Shown here piece by piece: positions 29,101 to 36,542 of a DNA stretch of 64,000 nucleotides (the first letter of the stretch is position 1; each line of letters opens with the position of its first letter). The translations under genes and the position numbers were made by a program. This DNA comes from Winogradskyella pelagia. GTDB taxonomy: Bacteria > Bacteroidota > Bacteroidia > Flavobacteriales > Flavobacteriaceae. The DNA lies in NCBI RefSeq assembly GCF_017581965.1, contig NZ_JAGEVF010000006.1, forward strand, positions 155,846 to 219,845, in the 5' to 3' direction. Under the pieces are notes generated by a model. That model had not been told where the DNA came from, did not search any database, and worked only from the letters and a program-made list of their open reading frames with translations.

Positions 29101-29440
29101 ACCTTTAGGTCCACTTACTAAAGAAGTGATGGCTATAGAAAAGCAGTTAAAGGAGGTACAGTTGGCCATGTATGGCGACCCTGTAAAACGACGTTTAGAT
29201 ATGGACCAACCACCCTCACCTGCTAGTCGCTTAGGAAGCATTGGCTATGAACAGAAATACTCCACGGCAACACCAACGCAAACCCATAGAGACAGTTATG
29301 CTATTGCAAAACAAGACGTAATGGCCATTAAATCTAAAATGGAGCGCATTTTCAACGAAGACCTTAAGACCTTAGAGCAAAAATTAATTAATTCTGGCGC
29401 ACCATACACACCAGGACGTGGATACGAAAACCAAAATTAA
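26150..29440 (+). CDS. Secreted BNR/VPS10-like beta-propeller protein
   Basis: This 1096-residue exported protein has a signal peptide (about 1-21) and many Asp-box/BNR repeats of the form S-x-D-x-G-x-T-W, such as 'KSMDGGKSWNH', 'KTEDGGETWTS', 'KTTDGGKTWTK' and 'SSDKGKSWKA'. They should form one or two beta-propellers like sortilin/VPS10 or xyloglucanase proteins. The C-terminal 300 residues are a non-repeat region with a helical part ('EKVAFQKNLAKLQADFG'). Catalytic function is not evident. It lies 24 bp after the CocE-like gene and 1 bp before the S9 peptidase, within one operon. Confidence 0.87.
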   Translation: MKHIFLLCLALFLSLGQVCDAQKKSKKNTDNKTPLEEISISGLKWRNVGPAMTSGRISDFAVNPNNPFEYYVATSSGGVWKTSNAGVTYAPIFDSQGSYSIGCVTIDPNNANVIWVGTGENNNQRSVAYGDGIYKSMDGGKSWNHMGLKNSEHIGKIIVHPENSNVVYVAAIGPLWSKGGDRGLYKTEDGGETWTSIVDVDEHTGVNDVVMDPRDSNVLYISTLQRRRHVYTYVGGGPGSGMHKTTDGGKTWTKLESGLPNEELGRIGLAISPANPEIIYAIVEAANGKGGFYASTNRGASWEKRSSHVTSGNYYQEIIADPIDEHTVYSMDTWMSVTHDGGKTFNMVGEDTKHVDNHCMYIDPTNNQHWIVGCDGGIYETFDAAKTWDFKKNLPVTQFYKVAVDNDVPFYNIYGGTQDNFSLGGPSRVLTEHGIRNSEWFITNGGDGFESQIDPNNPNIVYAQSQYGGLVRFDKKSGEKVGIKPKARKGENAYRFNWDAPLVVSRHVPGRLYFSANKVFKSDDYGNSWQVISEDLSQQIDRNALKVYDRVVSIDAVMKNGSTSQYGSVVAFSESPLNKNLLAAGTDDGLIHISEDGGTNWQKISNVPGAPNQSYVNSVFLSKHDENVIYVAFNHHKFGDFKPYIFKSSDKGKSWKAIQSNLPDRGSVYAIEEDHVDKDLLFVGTEFGAFFSPDQGQHWKQLKAGLPTIAVRDIAIQERENDLVLGTFGRGFYVMDDYSPLRAIENKPPDEAAKIFPIRTALMWEKSSPLGLPGKSFQGDNFYTAPNLGPEALITYYYNEDYKSLKSNRQKEEKERIEAGEDTPYPSYDNLKAESDEMKDELVFTIKDANGAVVKKVFKSAKKGVQRFHWDLRYTLQDPIDLSTPSFYNPFGGSDEGTLVAPGIYSVDMALMRQGQLITLTDTLSFEVKALDNVEMPAENRAEKVAFQKNLAKLQADFGIAQNLMSESRTKLRYIKASIKRAEQPLGPLTKEVMAIEKQLKEVQLAMYGDPVKRRLDMDQPPSPASRLGSIGYEQKYSTATPTQTHRDSYAIAKQDVMAIKSKMERIFNEDLKTLEQKLINSGAPYTPGRGYENQN

Positions 29441-29441
29441 A

Positions 29442-32255
29442 ATGAACACAATGAGATTAGTAATTCTAATATGCTTTTTGTGCCTTTTTGGCACCACTAT
29501 AGCGCAGAAAAAAGTGATGCAAAACGAGGATAAAGCCCTCTGGAATCGCATTAGAAATGTGAATATTTCCAATTCTGGAGACCATATGCTGTATGAGCTT
29601 GGACCTGAAGAGCAAGACCAAACGCTTCATCTTCAAAAAATAAATGGTAGTAAGATAATGTCTTACCAACGCAGTCAAGGCGGTCAATTTTCCTATGATT
29701 CAAAGCATGTTGTATTTACGGCGAACGCCTTTAAGGACAGTATTAGGGAAATGAAACGCCGTAAAGTTAAAAAGAAGGATTTACCCAAGGACACCCTCAT
29801 TATTTATGATATTGAATCTAAGGGCTTAACGAAAATCCCTAATGTAAAGTCCTATAAAATGCCCGAAAAATGGTCTGGTGTTGTGGCTTATATATTGGAG
29901 CCTATAAAAAAGCAAAAGGATACTGCCAAAACAAAGGAAAAGGACACTACAAAAACGAAAACAAAACTTAAAAAGGTATCAAAGGACAACGGTTTCCATT
30001 TGGTAATACGACAACTAGCAAACGGTGCTGAAGATACCTTGAAATATGTACACAGCTATACTTTGGCTAAAGAAGGTAAGCATCTTGTTTATGCTACATC
30101 TGGTGAGGTAGATAGTATTGGTGGTGGTGTTTACCACTACAATGTTGACAAAGCAGAGAAAACCCTGCTTCTGGCTAGTCACCATAAAACAAAATATCCG
30201 CAATTGGCCATTTCCGAAAGCGGCGAACGCATCGGGTTTGTAGTTGATGCCGATTCTACCAAAAGTCTAATTAAAAAGCCTAGTCTTTATGCATGGCGTC
30301 AAGGAGAATCTAAAGCAAGCCGCATAGTAGCTTCTGAGGATAATGCCTCAAAACTATTGGTGTCTTCGGATGAAAATTTACGATTCTCTAAAAATGAGAA
30401 ACGCTTATTTTTTGGCTTAAGAACGACACCCATCGTACAAGATACCACCTTGCTCGATGAGGAGATTGTCAATGTTGAAGTTTGGACCTATGACGAACCA
30501 AGGTTATACACCGTACAAGAATTAGATGTTAAAGACGATAAGAAAAAAGCCTATTTATCACTTTTCGATTTTGAAAATGACAAGATGGTTCCTATTGCCG
30601 ATTTAGACTATGACCTTGCCCGATATGCCGATGAAGGTAATAGTGAATATGCCTTAGTGGGAAATCAAACACCTTATTTACTGCAAAGCCAATGGACGGC
30701 ACAGCGACCAATGGATATGCAACGAGTTAATTTAAGGACTGGAGAACGTGTTGATTTAGGCACCAAAGTTTACGGTGGATCGTCCTTAAGTCCAAAGGGA
30801 AAATACCTTTATGGCTACAGCAGAAAAGATAGTACTTGGTATACCTATAACCTTAAAACCTTAAACTATAAAGCCCTAACAAAGGGGCGTCAGTTTTATA
30901 ATGAGTTGCACGACTACCCGGATGACCCTTACAGTTATGGCGATGCAGGCTGGACTGAAAACGACGAAAAGTTTCTTATTTATGATCGCTATGATATCTG
31001 GGCCTTTGACCCAGAAACTGGCACATCGGAAAATCTAACAAAGGGACGAAAAAATAAATTGCGCTATCGTTATTTGCGCCTAGATGAAGACGAACGTTCC
31101 ATTTCAAATACAGAGAATTGGTTGTTAAGCACCTTCAATGAGGATAATAAGCATGGTGGTTTTGCCAATTACAACCCTAAGAATGGACAGGTAAAACAGA
31201 TTATTGATGGTCCATTTAGTTATGGAAGACCAATGCTAGCACAAGAGGATAAAAAAGAACGACTCCTGTTCACAAGACAATCCTTTACACAATTTCCTAA
31301 TTTATGGAGCACAAACCGTTCATTTAAATCACCAAAACAAATTACAGATGCTAATCCACAGCAGAAGGATTACAATTGGGGAACGGCAGAAATGGTAGAA
31401 TGGGTGTCACTAGACGGCAAGCCTTTACGCGGTATGCTCATTAAGCCAGAGAATTTCGATCCGAACAAAAAATATCCTATGATTGTGAACTTCTATGAGA
31501 AAAGTTCTGATGGATTATATCGTCACCGCGCACCTTCTTATGGTCGTAGTACGATTAATTATCCCTTTTACGCCAGTCGTGGTTACGTTATCTTTAACCC
31601 AGATGTCTACTATCGCGATGGCTATCCTGGGGAAAGCGCCCTTAATTGTGTAATTCCAGGTATTACAGCACTCATTGATAAAGGCTTTATAGATAAAGAT
31701 AATATTGGCGTACAAGGCCATAGTTGGGGCGGCTATCAAATTGCCTATTTGGTTACTAAAACCGATATTTTTAAGGCTGCCGAATCTGGTGCTCCGGTAC
31801 CTAATATGATCAGTGCTTATGGTGGTATACGTTGGTGGACAGGACTGAGCCGCCAGTTTCAATACGAACACACCCAGAGTAGGATAGGAGGGACACCATG
31901 GGAATACCCTCAGCGCTATGTAGAAAATTCGCCTATTTTCAATATTGATAAAATTAACACACCATTATTGGTTATGCACAACGATGCTGATGGTCATGTA
32001 CCTTGGTACCAAGGTATTGAGCTTTTTGTAAGTTTAAGACGATTGGGAAAACCGTCGTGGTTTCTCAACTATAACGACGAGCCACATTGGCCTTTAAAAA
32101 TGCAAAATAGAATAGATTTCAATATTAGAATGTCGCAATTCTTTGACCATTACCTTAAAGGCGCAGCAAAACCTGTTTGGATGAAGCGCGGCGTACCAGC
32201 CTTAGAAAAAGGCATCAATCAAGGCTATGAGTTGCTTAATAGCGATAAAGACTAA
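29442..32255 (+). CDS. S9 family prolyl-oligopeptidase-like peptidase
   Basis: This 937-residue exported serine peptidase has a signal peptide (about 1-20, ending 'TTIAQ'), a long beta-propeller region, and a C-terminal alpha/beta hydrolase domain. The nucleophile Ser is in 'GHSWGGYQIAY' (near residue 763), the Asp in 'MHNDADGHVPW' and the His in 'DEPHWPLK'. A Lys/Thr-rich insert ('KQKDTAKTKEKDTTKTK'-like) near residue 160 is low complexity. The ATG at 29442, one base after the previous stop, gives the best fit; an earlier in-frame ATG overlaps the BNR gene. It is the last gene of the peptide-processing operon. Confidence 0.92.
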   Translation: MNTMRLVILICFLCLFGTTIAQKKVMQNEDKALWNRIRNVNISNSGDHMLYELGPEEQDQTLHLQKINGSKIMSYQRSQGGQFSYDSKHVVFTANAFKDSIREMKRRKVKKKDLPKDTLIIYDIESKGLTKIPNVKSYKMPEKWSGVVAYILEPIKKQKDTAKTKEKDTTKTKTKLKKVSKDNGFHLVIRQLANGAEDTLKYVHSYTLAKEGKHLVYATSGEVDSIGGGVYHYNVDKAEKTLLLASHHKTKYPQLAISESGERIGFVVDADSTKSLIKKPSLYAWRQGESKASRIVASEDNASKLLVSSDENLRFSKNEKRLFFGLRTTPIVQDTTLLDEEIVNVEVWTYDEPRLYTVQELDVKDDKKKAYLSLFDFENDKMVPIADLDYDLARYADEGNSEYALVGNQTPYLLQSQWTAQRPMDMQRVNLRTGERVDLGTKVYGGSSLSPKGKYLYGYSRKDSTWYTYNLKTLNYKALTKGRQFYNELHDYPDDPYSYGDAGWTENDEKFLIYDRYDIWAFDPETGTSENLTKGRKNKLRYRYLRLDEDERSISNTENWLLSTFNEDNKHGGFANYNPKNGQVKQIIDGPFSYGRPMLAQEDKKERLLFTRQSFTQFPNLWSTNRSFKSPKQITDANPQQKDYNWGTAEMVEWVSLDGKPLRGMLIKPENFDPNKKYPMIVNFYEKSSDGLYRHRAPSYGRSTINYPFYASRGYVIFNPDVYYRDGYPGESALNCVIPGITALIDKGFIDKDNIGVQGHSWGGYQIAYLVTKTDIFKAAESGAPVPNMISAYGGIRWWTGLSRQFQYEHTQSRIGGTPWEYPQRYVENSPIFNIDKINTPLLVMHNDADGHVPWYQGIELFVSLRRLGKPSWFLNYNDEPHWPLKMQNRIDFNIRMSQFFDHYLKGAAKPVWMKRGVPALEKGINQGYELLNSDKD

Positions 32256-32266
32256 AAAACGTACTT

Positions 32267-32539
32267 TTAAGACACCTTAGGAGTCGATTCTTGTACCGTT
32301 TTTTTAATTTCTAACAAATGCATGACGATTGATGATAGCTCAAAACGAAGAAATCGCTTATCTTTTTTGCTAAAGTCTTCAATATGATGCTTGTAGATAG
32401 ATTCAGCGCCATTTTTTATAGATATAAAAAAGCTGTCATCACTAGCATCTAGGGATACGGAACTTTTAAAATGGGTTTCATTCAAAAGCCAATACGATAG
32501 GCTGTTAATTTGTGTAAATAAGGATAGATTCTTGTCCAT
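32267..32539 (-). CDS. Small hypothetical protein
   Basis: This 90-residue protein is mixed in character: 'LFTQINSLSYWLLNE' and 'DDSFFISIKNGAESIYKHHIEDF' suggest an amphipathic, cytoplasmic protein. No family is recognised. It is convergent with the S9 peptidase. It reads as a coherent protein rather than antisense noise, but the support is modest. Confidence 0.5.
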   Translation of the reverse strand: MDKNLSLFTQINSLSYWLLNETHFKSSVSLDASDDSFFISIKNGAESIYKHHIEDFSKKDKRFLRFELSSIVMHLLEIKKTVQESTPKVS

Positions 32540-32917
32540 AATAAGTAGGTGTTAAATTAAATGAGGGAAGCTCTAGGAGGGAAGTTGTACTAAATTAAGA
32601 AGTGAAATAGCTTCCTTCAAATTAAAAAAGATTATCGGTAACATTTTTACTGCAAGATGCAGAACTATGCAAAAATCATAGTCACTTAACAGGTGAAACC
32701 TGTTGATATGTTTTATAAATTAGTGTCTTAAAATAGGCATAAAGTGAGCATTTATCAATATCTTTAGGCCGCCTTCCAAAGGACGACCCTAGGTTGATTG
32801 GACTACGCAATAGTCCACATGGTTTTAGTTATTCATTTGCAGCATCACGCAGTTTCGGTTTAGTTAAATCTCTTCTTTTCAAGGTATTAGAACAAAAGAT
32901 TAATTTAATATTTATAC
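32540..32917. other. Gene-free region with two perfect hairpins
   Basis: There is no gene in these 378 bp. Two stable stems are visible: AACAGG-TGAAA-CCTGTT at 32688-32704 and GGACTA-CGCAA-TAGTCC at 32800-32816, with a weaker CCTT-CCA-AAGG between them. The region may be a long structured leader of the cold-shock-domain gene at 32918. No clear -33/-7 promoter pair was found. Confidence 0.4.
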
Positions 32918-33373
32918 ATGGGTAGATCTCAACAGACCTTTAACAAATCAGAAAAAGAAAAAAAACGATTAAAAAAACGCGAAGACAAACGCAAAAAAAT
33001 GGAGGCGCGCAAAGCTGAAAAAGAAGCCAATGGTACCTCAGGTATTCCGTTGGCGTATGTTGATTATAACGGTAACCTTACTGATACACCGCCAGACCCA
33101 ACTAATAAAGTAAAGGTAGAGGCCGAAAATATTGAAGTAAGTATTCCTAAAAAAGAAGATAGTGACGAGGAGTTTGATCCAGTACGTCAAGGAAAGGTCT
33201 CTTTCTACGATTCCTCTAAAGGTTTTGGTTTTATTATTGATATGGAAACCAACGAAAAGCATTTTACACATGTTAGTAATCTCGAAGATGATATCGCTGA
33301 AAACGATAAAGTAACCTTTGAACTCGCCAAGGGTAAACGAGGTATGGACGCTGTTAAGGTGAAGCTTAAATAA
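32918..33373 (+). CDS. Cold-shock-domain protein with basic N-terminal extension
   Basis: This 151-residue protein has a highly charged N-terminal helix (residues 8-37, mainly Lys, Arg and Glu), an acidic linker, and a C-terminal cold-shock domain (about 90-151). RNP1 is clear ('SKGFGFI'); the RNP2 region reads 'KHFTHVS' rather than the usual DVFVHxS. It should bind single-stranded RNA or DNA. Such extended CSD proteins are common in Bacteroidota, often beside RNA helicases. It leads a probable unit with a 70-residue membrane protein 36 bp downstream. A structured leader may control it. Confidence 0.85.
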   Translation: MGRSQQTFNKSEKEKKRLKKREDKRKKMEARKAEKEANGTSGIPLAYVDYNGNLTDTPPDPTNKVKVEAENIEVSIPKKEDSDEEFDPVRQGKVSFYDSSKGFGFIIDMETNEKHFTHVSNLEDDIAENDKVTFELAKGKRGMDAVKVKLK

Positions 33374-33409
33374 GCTCATTAATCTGTAATTGTAATTCTT
33401 AAGTTTTAT

Positions 33410-33622
33410 ATGGCCTTAAAACCTAAACAGTTGTGGTGGTTACAAGGTACAACCGGTGTTATTTTAATAGGAAGTGGTTTGTCCTTGGCCATAGAAGCCA
33501 GCCACTGGAAACATCTAGAAGAGCCGCTTTGGCAGTGGGTTAGTGGTGGCACTTTAGGGATAGCACTTGTAGTTATTGGCATTATTAGTCTTATTAAAGC
33601 AGGACGCCAAGAAGATGCATAA
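33410..33622 (+). CDS. Small two-helix membrane protein
   Basis: This 70-residue protein has two membrane helices (about 10-28 and 43-62) joined by a short loop with 'EASHWKHLEEPLWQW'. It fits conserved small inner-membrane proteins of flavobacteria with no known role. It begins 36 bp after the cold-shock-domain gene and may be co-transcribed with it. No family could be named. Confidence 0.6.
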   Translation: MALKPKQLWWLQGTTGVILIGSGLSLAIEASHWKHLEEPLWQWVSGGTLGIALVVIGIISLIKAGRQEDA

Positions 33623-33726
33623 CTTTTACTAGTATTGTCTTAAGCACTTTTTCGTTACGCTTTACTATAATTTGCCTACAAAACAGTATTTTAGCTCGAC
33701 TATCGGTTATAGTATAACAAATACAT

Positions 33727-34458
33727 ATGCGACTATTTAATGCCTTTCGCTATAATATGCTATCTAAACAAAAATTCGGACGTTATTTATTATATGCCTT
33801 GGGTGAAACCATACTCGTGGTCATAGGTATATTAATCGCTTTATGGGTAAACCGTATGAGCGAAGACCGTAATCTTAACGCACAGACCCAACAGACAGGG
33901 CGGATGGTGTTAACGCAAATGCAGAAGGATGTTAGGGAAATAGATAGCGTTTTGGTAGACTGGGATGCTGCCAGCAAGGTTGCAGATACCATATTGCGAC
34001 TCACTAAAAAAGAAGAGCCCATACCAATAACATGTCAGCAATGTCCCAGTTTTGTCACTGGAGCTATTTTACCAACGCTATCAGACCGAATTCCCAAGAT
34101 TATAACCAATAAAACCCTAGCCGAAGGTGAACTGTTAGATCTACTTAACGAAATAGAATTTCATTATATCGAAGCCTTAAAAACCTCTGAATTTCATGAA
34201 AACACGGTTATAGAGTTTACGAAAACCACCTTACAGTATTGGCAAGAGAATTTTTCATGGTTTGCCGATTTATCTGGCCGTGGTAACTGCCCAGACGATT
34301 GTTTAGACTATTTTTATAAAAGTGATGATTATCGCAACCGTGCGACATATTACGAATTAATTTTACTAGACAGTTATTATTATGAAGTTGATGTCTTTAA
34401 AGAGCGTAACCAAGAATTTATTACAAGATTAGAGGCCTTACTTAATAAAACGTTGTAA
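33727..34458 (+). CDS. DUF6090-like membrane-anchored protein
   Basis: This 243-residue protein has the signature of the DUF6090 group: an N-terminal 'KFGRYLLYALGETILVVIGILIALWVN' region forming one membrane helix (about residues 20-38), followed by an extracytoplasmic helical domain with 'LTQMQKDVREIDSVL'. Two Cys pairs ('CQQCPSF', 'NCPDDC') could form disulfides in the periplasm. Function unknown. It is the last ordinary gene before the AT-rich island. It has its own 104-bp upstream gap. Confidence 0.75.
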   Translation: MRLFNAFRYNMLSKQKFGRYLLYALGETILVVIGILIALWVNRMSEDRNLNAQTQQTGRMVLTQMQKDVREIDSVLVDWDAASKVADTILRLTKKEEPIPITCQQCPSFVTGAILPTLSDRIPKIITNKTLAEGELLDLLNEIEFHYIEALKTSEFHENTVIEFTKTTLQYWQENFSWFADLSGRGNCPDDCLDYFYKSDDYRNRATYYELILLDSYYYEVDVFKERNQEFITRLEALLNKTL

Positions 34459-34675
34459 GTGCAAAAGGCAGGAACCTAGTCTTAGTGTGCCAATGCTATT
34501 GTACATCCTATATAATTCTATTTTACAAACTATCTGAAAGACATTATCCTTGGGATGATGGATAGAAGATATAGAGCGAAAGGTAAAGATATCTTGAATA
34601 ATTTTATTTTACATAATATAAATTATAGTACATTTTGTAACGATTAGCGTAATAGCGCTTTTGGGCGATATTTGA

Positions 34676-34726
34676 CATAATCATAGTTCTAGAGACACGC
34701 AGTGTTCTATAACGCTAATGATTATG
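34676..34726. repeat. Long imperfect hairpin element
   Basis: CATAATCAT (34676-34684) pairs with ATGATTATG (34718-34726), and inside it CTAGAGACAC pairs with GTGTTCTA with one bulged base. This makes a nearly continuous stem of about 20 bp with a tiny loop, as in miniature repeat elements or strong attenuators. It lies in the 873-bp gene-poor stretch between the DUF6090-like gene and the defence-like operon. Confidence 0.55.
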
Positions 34727-34763
34727 TACAGGCTAATTGTGGGTTTGAAACTATTCCACCAAA

Positions 34764-34919
34764 TTAACTTTTAATAATAATTGCGTATCCAAACGCTCGA
34801 TTGTTTTGTAAACTCAAATGCGCAGCATTCATGAGCTCTTTATTAAAACAATAGAAATCTAGCGAATAACTTCCAGCCGCTTGCCAGCGCATTATAAAAC
34901 CTTCACTTTTTGATATGTT
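34764..34919 (-). pseudogene. Possible decayed coding fragment
   Basis: An open stretch of 51 codons with protein-like composition ('GFIMRWQAAGSYSLDFYCF', then 'GYAIIIKS') ends in TAA, but it has no normal start region and is flanked by stops. Neighbouring frames also carry short protein-like pieces ('LKFFGTYILSNTRFLEHIKK' ending in TGA), which suggests a gene broken by frameshifts. No parent family is recognised. Part of it is repeated on the far side of the island. Confidence 0.25.
34827..34869 (+). repeat. Left copy of imperfect direct repeat flanking the island
   Basis: Starts with ATTCATGAGCTC and ends with GCGAATAA, with a similar A-rich middle (TTAAAA...ATAGAAATCTA). The same ends and a similar middle recur at 41607-41648. 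The two copies bracket the defence-like operon and a T9SS protein gene. This may be an attachment scar or simply a dispersed repeat. Confidence 0.45.
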
Positions 34920-35059
34920 CTAAAAATCGTGTATTCGATAAAATATACGTCCCAAAAAATTTTAAGCGATTCTCGTCAATTTGCCACAAGAGCATAAAAT
35001 TACTCTGCGAGATAATTTCTATGCACTTGTTATATTTAGAACTCCAATTAATCCTTTTT

Positions 35060-35120
35060 TTTGTGTTTCATTATCTTTTGTCTTGAAACAAAAGAAACAA
35101 AAATTCAAGGCTGCATATAA
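35060..35120. repeat. Dispersed flavobacterial intergenic repeat with hairpin
   Basis: CTTTTGT (35075-35081) and ACAAAAG (35088-35094) form a stem around CTTGAA, followed by AAACAAAAATTCAAGGC. From memory, words like 'GTCTTGAAACAAAA' followed by 'AATTCAAGGC' recur between genes in many flavobacteria. An open frame across this stretch is therefore not taken as a gene. Confidence 0.4.
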
Positions 35121-35331
35121 TTTTGGAAACAATTTACGGTTCATTCGCTATATTTTAGGAAACATTGTAACTTGTTAAGACTGCTTTGAAATCCCTTGTA
35201 TAATTCCAACTCTTAAGAAACTAACTTACTAAAACCCTAAAATATACACGCTCATTTCTCCTATTGTTTTAGCCAAAATTTTATGAGGCCAGCTTTGGCA
35301 TCGAGATTCTATTTTACATAATATGAAAAGG

Positions 35332-35940
35332 TCAAAAGTCTTGAATTGATACATCTATTCCGTGTAAAATCAAGGCATCTCTATTTCTTTTTAAATCTGC
35401 AGCAACTGCATAATTTAATTTATAAATTCTATCTATTTCTTCGTTAATCTTCTCTTTGATAAGTTCAATTATTTCAAATGAAGTTTGTCCATTAAAAAAT
35501 TCTATAAAACCAATAGTAGCAGAACTTACAAAAGCTCCCAAATGCTCATTATTCCAAATCCAAATCTTCTTTTTATATCCAATATAACAAAGAACACCAT
35601 TATCATTTATTAAGTCTGCTCCTAATGTCAATCCTGAACTACAAGCAAATGTATAAATGAATCCACCTGTAAGAGCTACACCATTCAAATTAGTTGAAAT
35701 ATAATCTTGATTTCCCCTGGTTAATGCAACAGAACTTCCGTGTGAAAATGCCCCAATAATAAACCTTTCTTTAGGGTTAGCAAATGCAGCAATACCAGTA
35801 TGATGTATTTGTGGACTAGTCAAGGATGAAAATTGAATGTGGCTTGAAGTAAAATACTCTTCAATCACTTCTTTACATATATTGAAAAAGAAACCGGCTC
35901 TGACGTCATTTTCATCAGTAATAAGTAAAGTATCAGCCAT
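35332..35940 (-). CDS. Candidate caspase-fold (CHAT-like) cysteine peptidase effector
   Basis: This small protein of 202 residues has no signal peptide. A His-Gly at residues 67-68 in 'IIGAFSHGSS' and Cys100 in 'FIYTFACSSGLTLG', each after a hydrophobic strand and followed by 'GVLCYIGYKKK', reproduce the His...Cys dyad layout of clan CD (caspase/CHAT/legumain-like) peptidases. Residues 1-60 would give the first strand and helices, residues 135-180 the C-terminal helices. The assignment is by pattern only; the protein is shorter than usual CHAT domains. Its start overlaps the receiver gene stop by 1 nt, and it is the last gene of the operon, the usual place for an effector. Confidence 0.6.
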   Translation of the reverse strand: MADTLLITDENDVRAGFFFNICKEVIEEYFTSSHIQFSSLTSPQIHHTGIAAFANPKERFIIGAFSHGSSVALTRGNQDYISTNLNGVALTGGFIYTFACSSGLTLGADLINDNGVLCYIGYKKKIWIWNNEHLGAFVSSATIGFIEFFNGQTSFEIIELIKEKINEEIDRIYKLNYAVAADLKRNRDALILHGIDVSIQDF

Positions 35941-36536
35941 TATAACTTCTCTTTACCTCTCAATAATAAATCAATTGTAAGAGCATTTAGTCTCTGAGCA
36001 AAATCCTTGCCTATTTCTGTTTGGTTCCGAACTTCAGATAGAATGTCATTTAATGAATAAGCATCACCTTCCGTAGAAAAATAAATCGGCTTATCTTTAT
36101 CTTCAGGGCTTTCAATTATCCAGTCTTCAATTGAATTTTCTATACTTTTTTCTAAAAACAAATATGCTTTATCTACTATTTCCATAGCTTCAGCTATAGA
36201 ACAATCTTTACTTAAAAATCCAAAAGCTCTATTATTAATAAAATCACTAAACTCTTCATTTGCTTGATTAATACCACTCCAAAGAATAACAGGAACTAAT
36301 GATGAACTAGAATAAATTTCTTTCAATAAATCGTGACCATCTAAAATATCATCTTTAGAAAATTCAATGTCTAAAAGAACTATTAAATTTATCTCTAAGT
36401 TGCTTTTAATAAAATTTAAACCTTCCTGTGGATTTGAAAAAAACTTAACATTTTTAAATTTATCCTCTAAAGTAAATAATAAAGGATGCTCCTCAATCTC
36501 CTTATTATCATCTATTATTACAAAAGTTACTTCCAT
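35940..36536 (-). CDS. Stand-alone receiver-domain protein with C-terminal helical tail
   Basis: This 198-residue protein has a full receiver domain at residues 1-120: acidic pair Asp9/Asp10 in 'IIDDNKE', phospho-acceptor Asp56 in 'VLLDIEF', switch Ser87 in 'ILWSGIN' and Lys110 in 'FLSKDC'. There is no DNA-binding output domain. Residues 150-198 form a short tail with 'YSLNDILSEVRNQTEIGKDFAQRL' in part, a helix pair resembling small association domains of conflict proteins. It probably takes phosphate from the kinase-like protein encoded just upstream (6-bp gap) and passes the signal to the Cys-peptidase-like protein encoded next (1-nt overlap). Confidence 0.85.
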   Translation of the reverse strand: MEVTFVIIDDNKEIEEHPLLFTLEDKFKNVKFFSNPQEGLNFIKSNLEINLIVLLDIEFSKDDILDGHDLLKEIYSSSSLVPVILWSGINQANEEFSDFINNRAFGFLSKDCSIAEAMEIVDKAYLFLEKSIENSIEDWIIESPEDKDKPIYFSTEGDAYSLNDILSEVRNQTEIGKDFAQRLNALTIDLLLRGKEKL

Positions 36537-36542
36537 TGATAA

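Noticed and set aside
34981..35178. A 65-codon plus-strand open frame in the gene-poor region
   Set aside because: It runs through the dispersed repeat with GTCTTGAAACAAAA, has biased composition and no ribosome-binding site; more likely chance.
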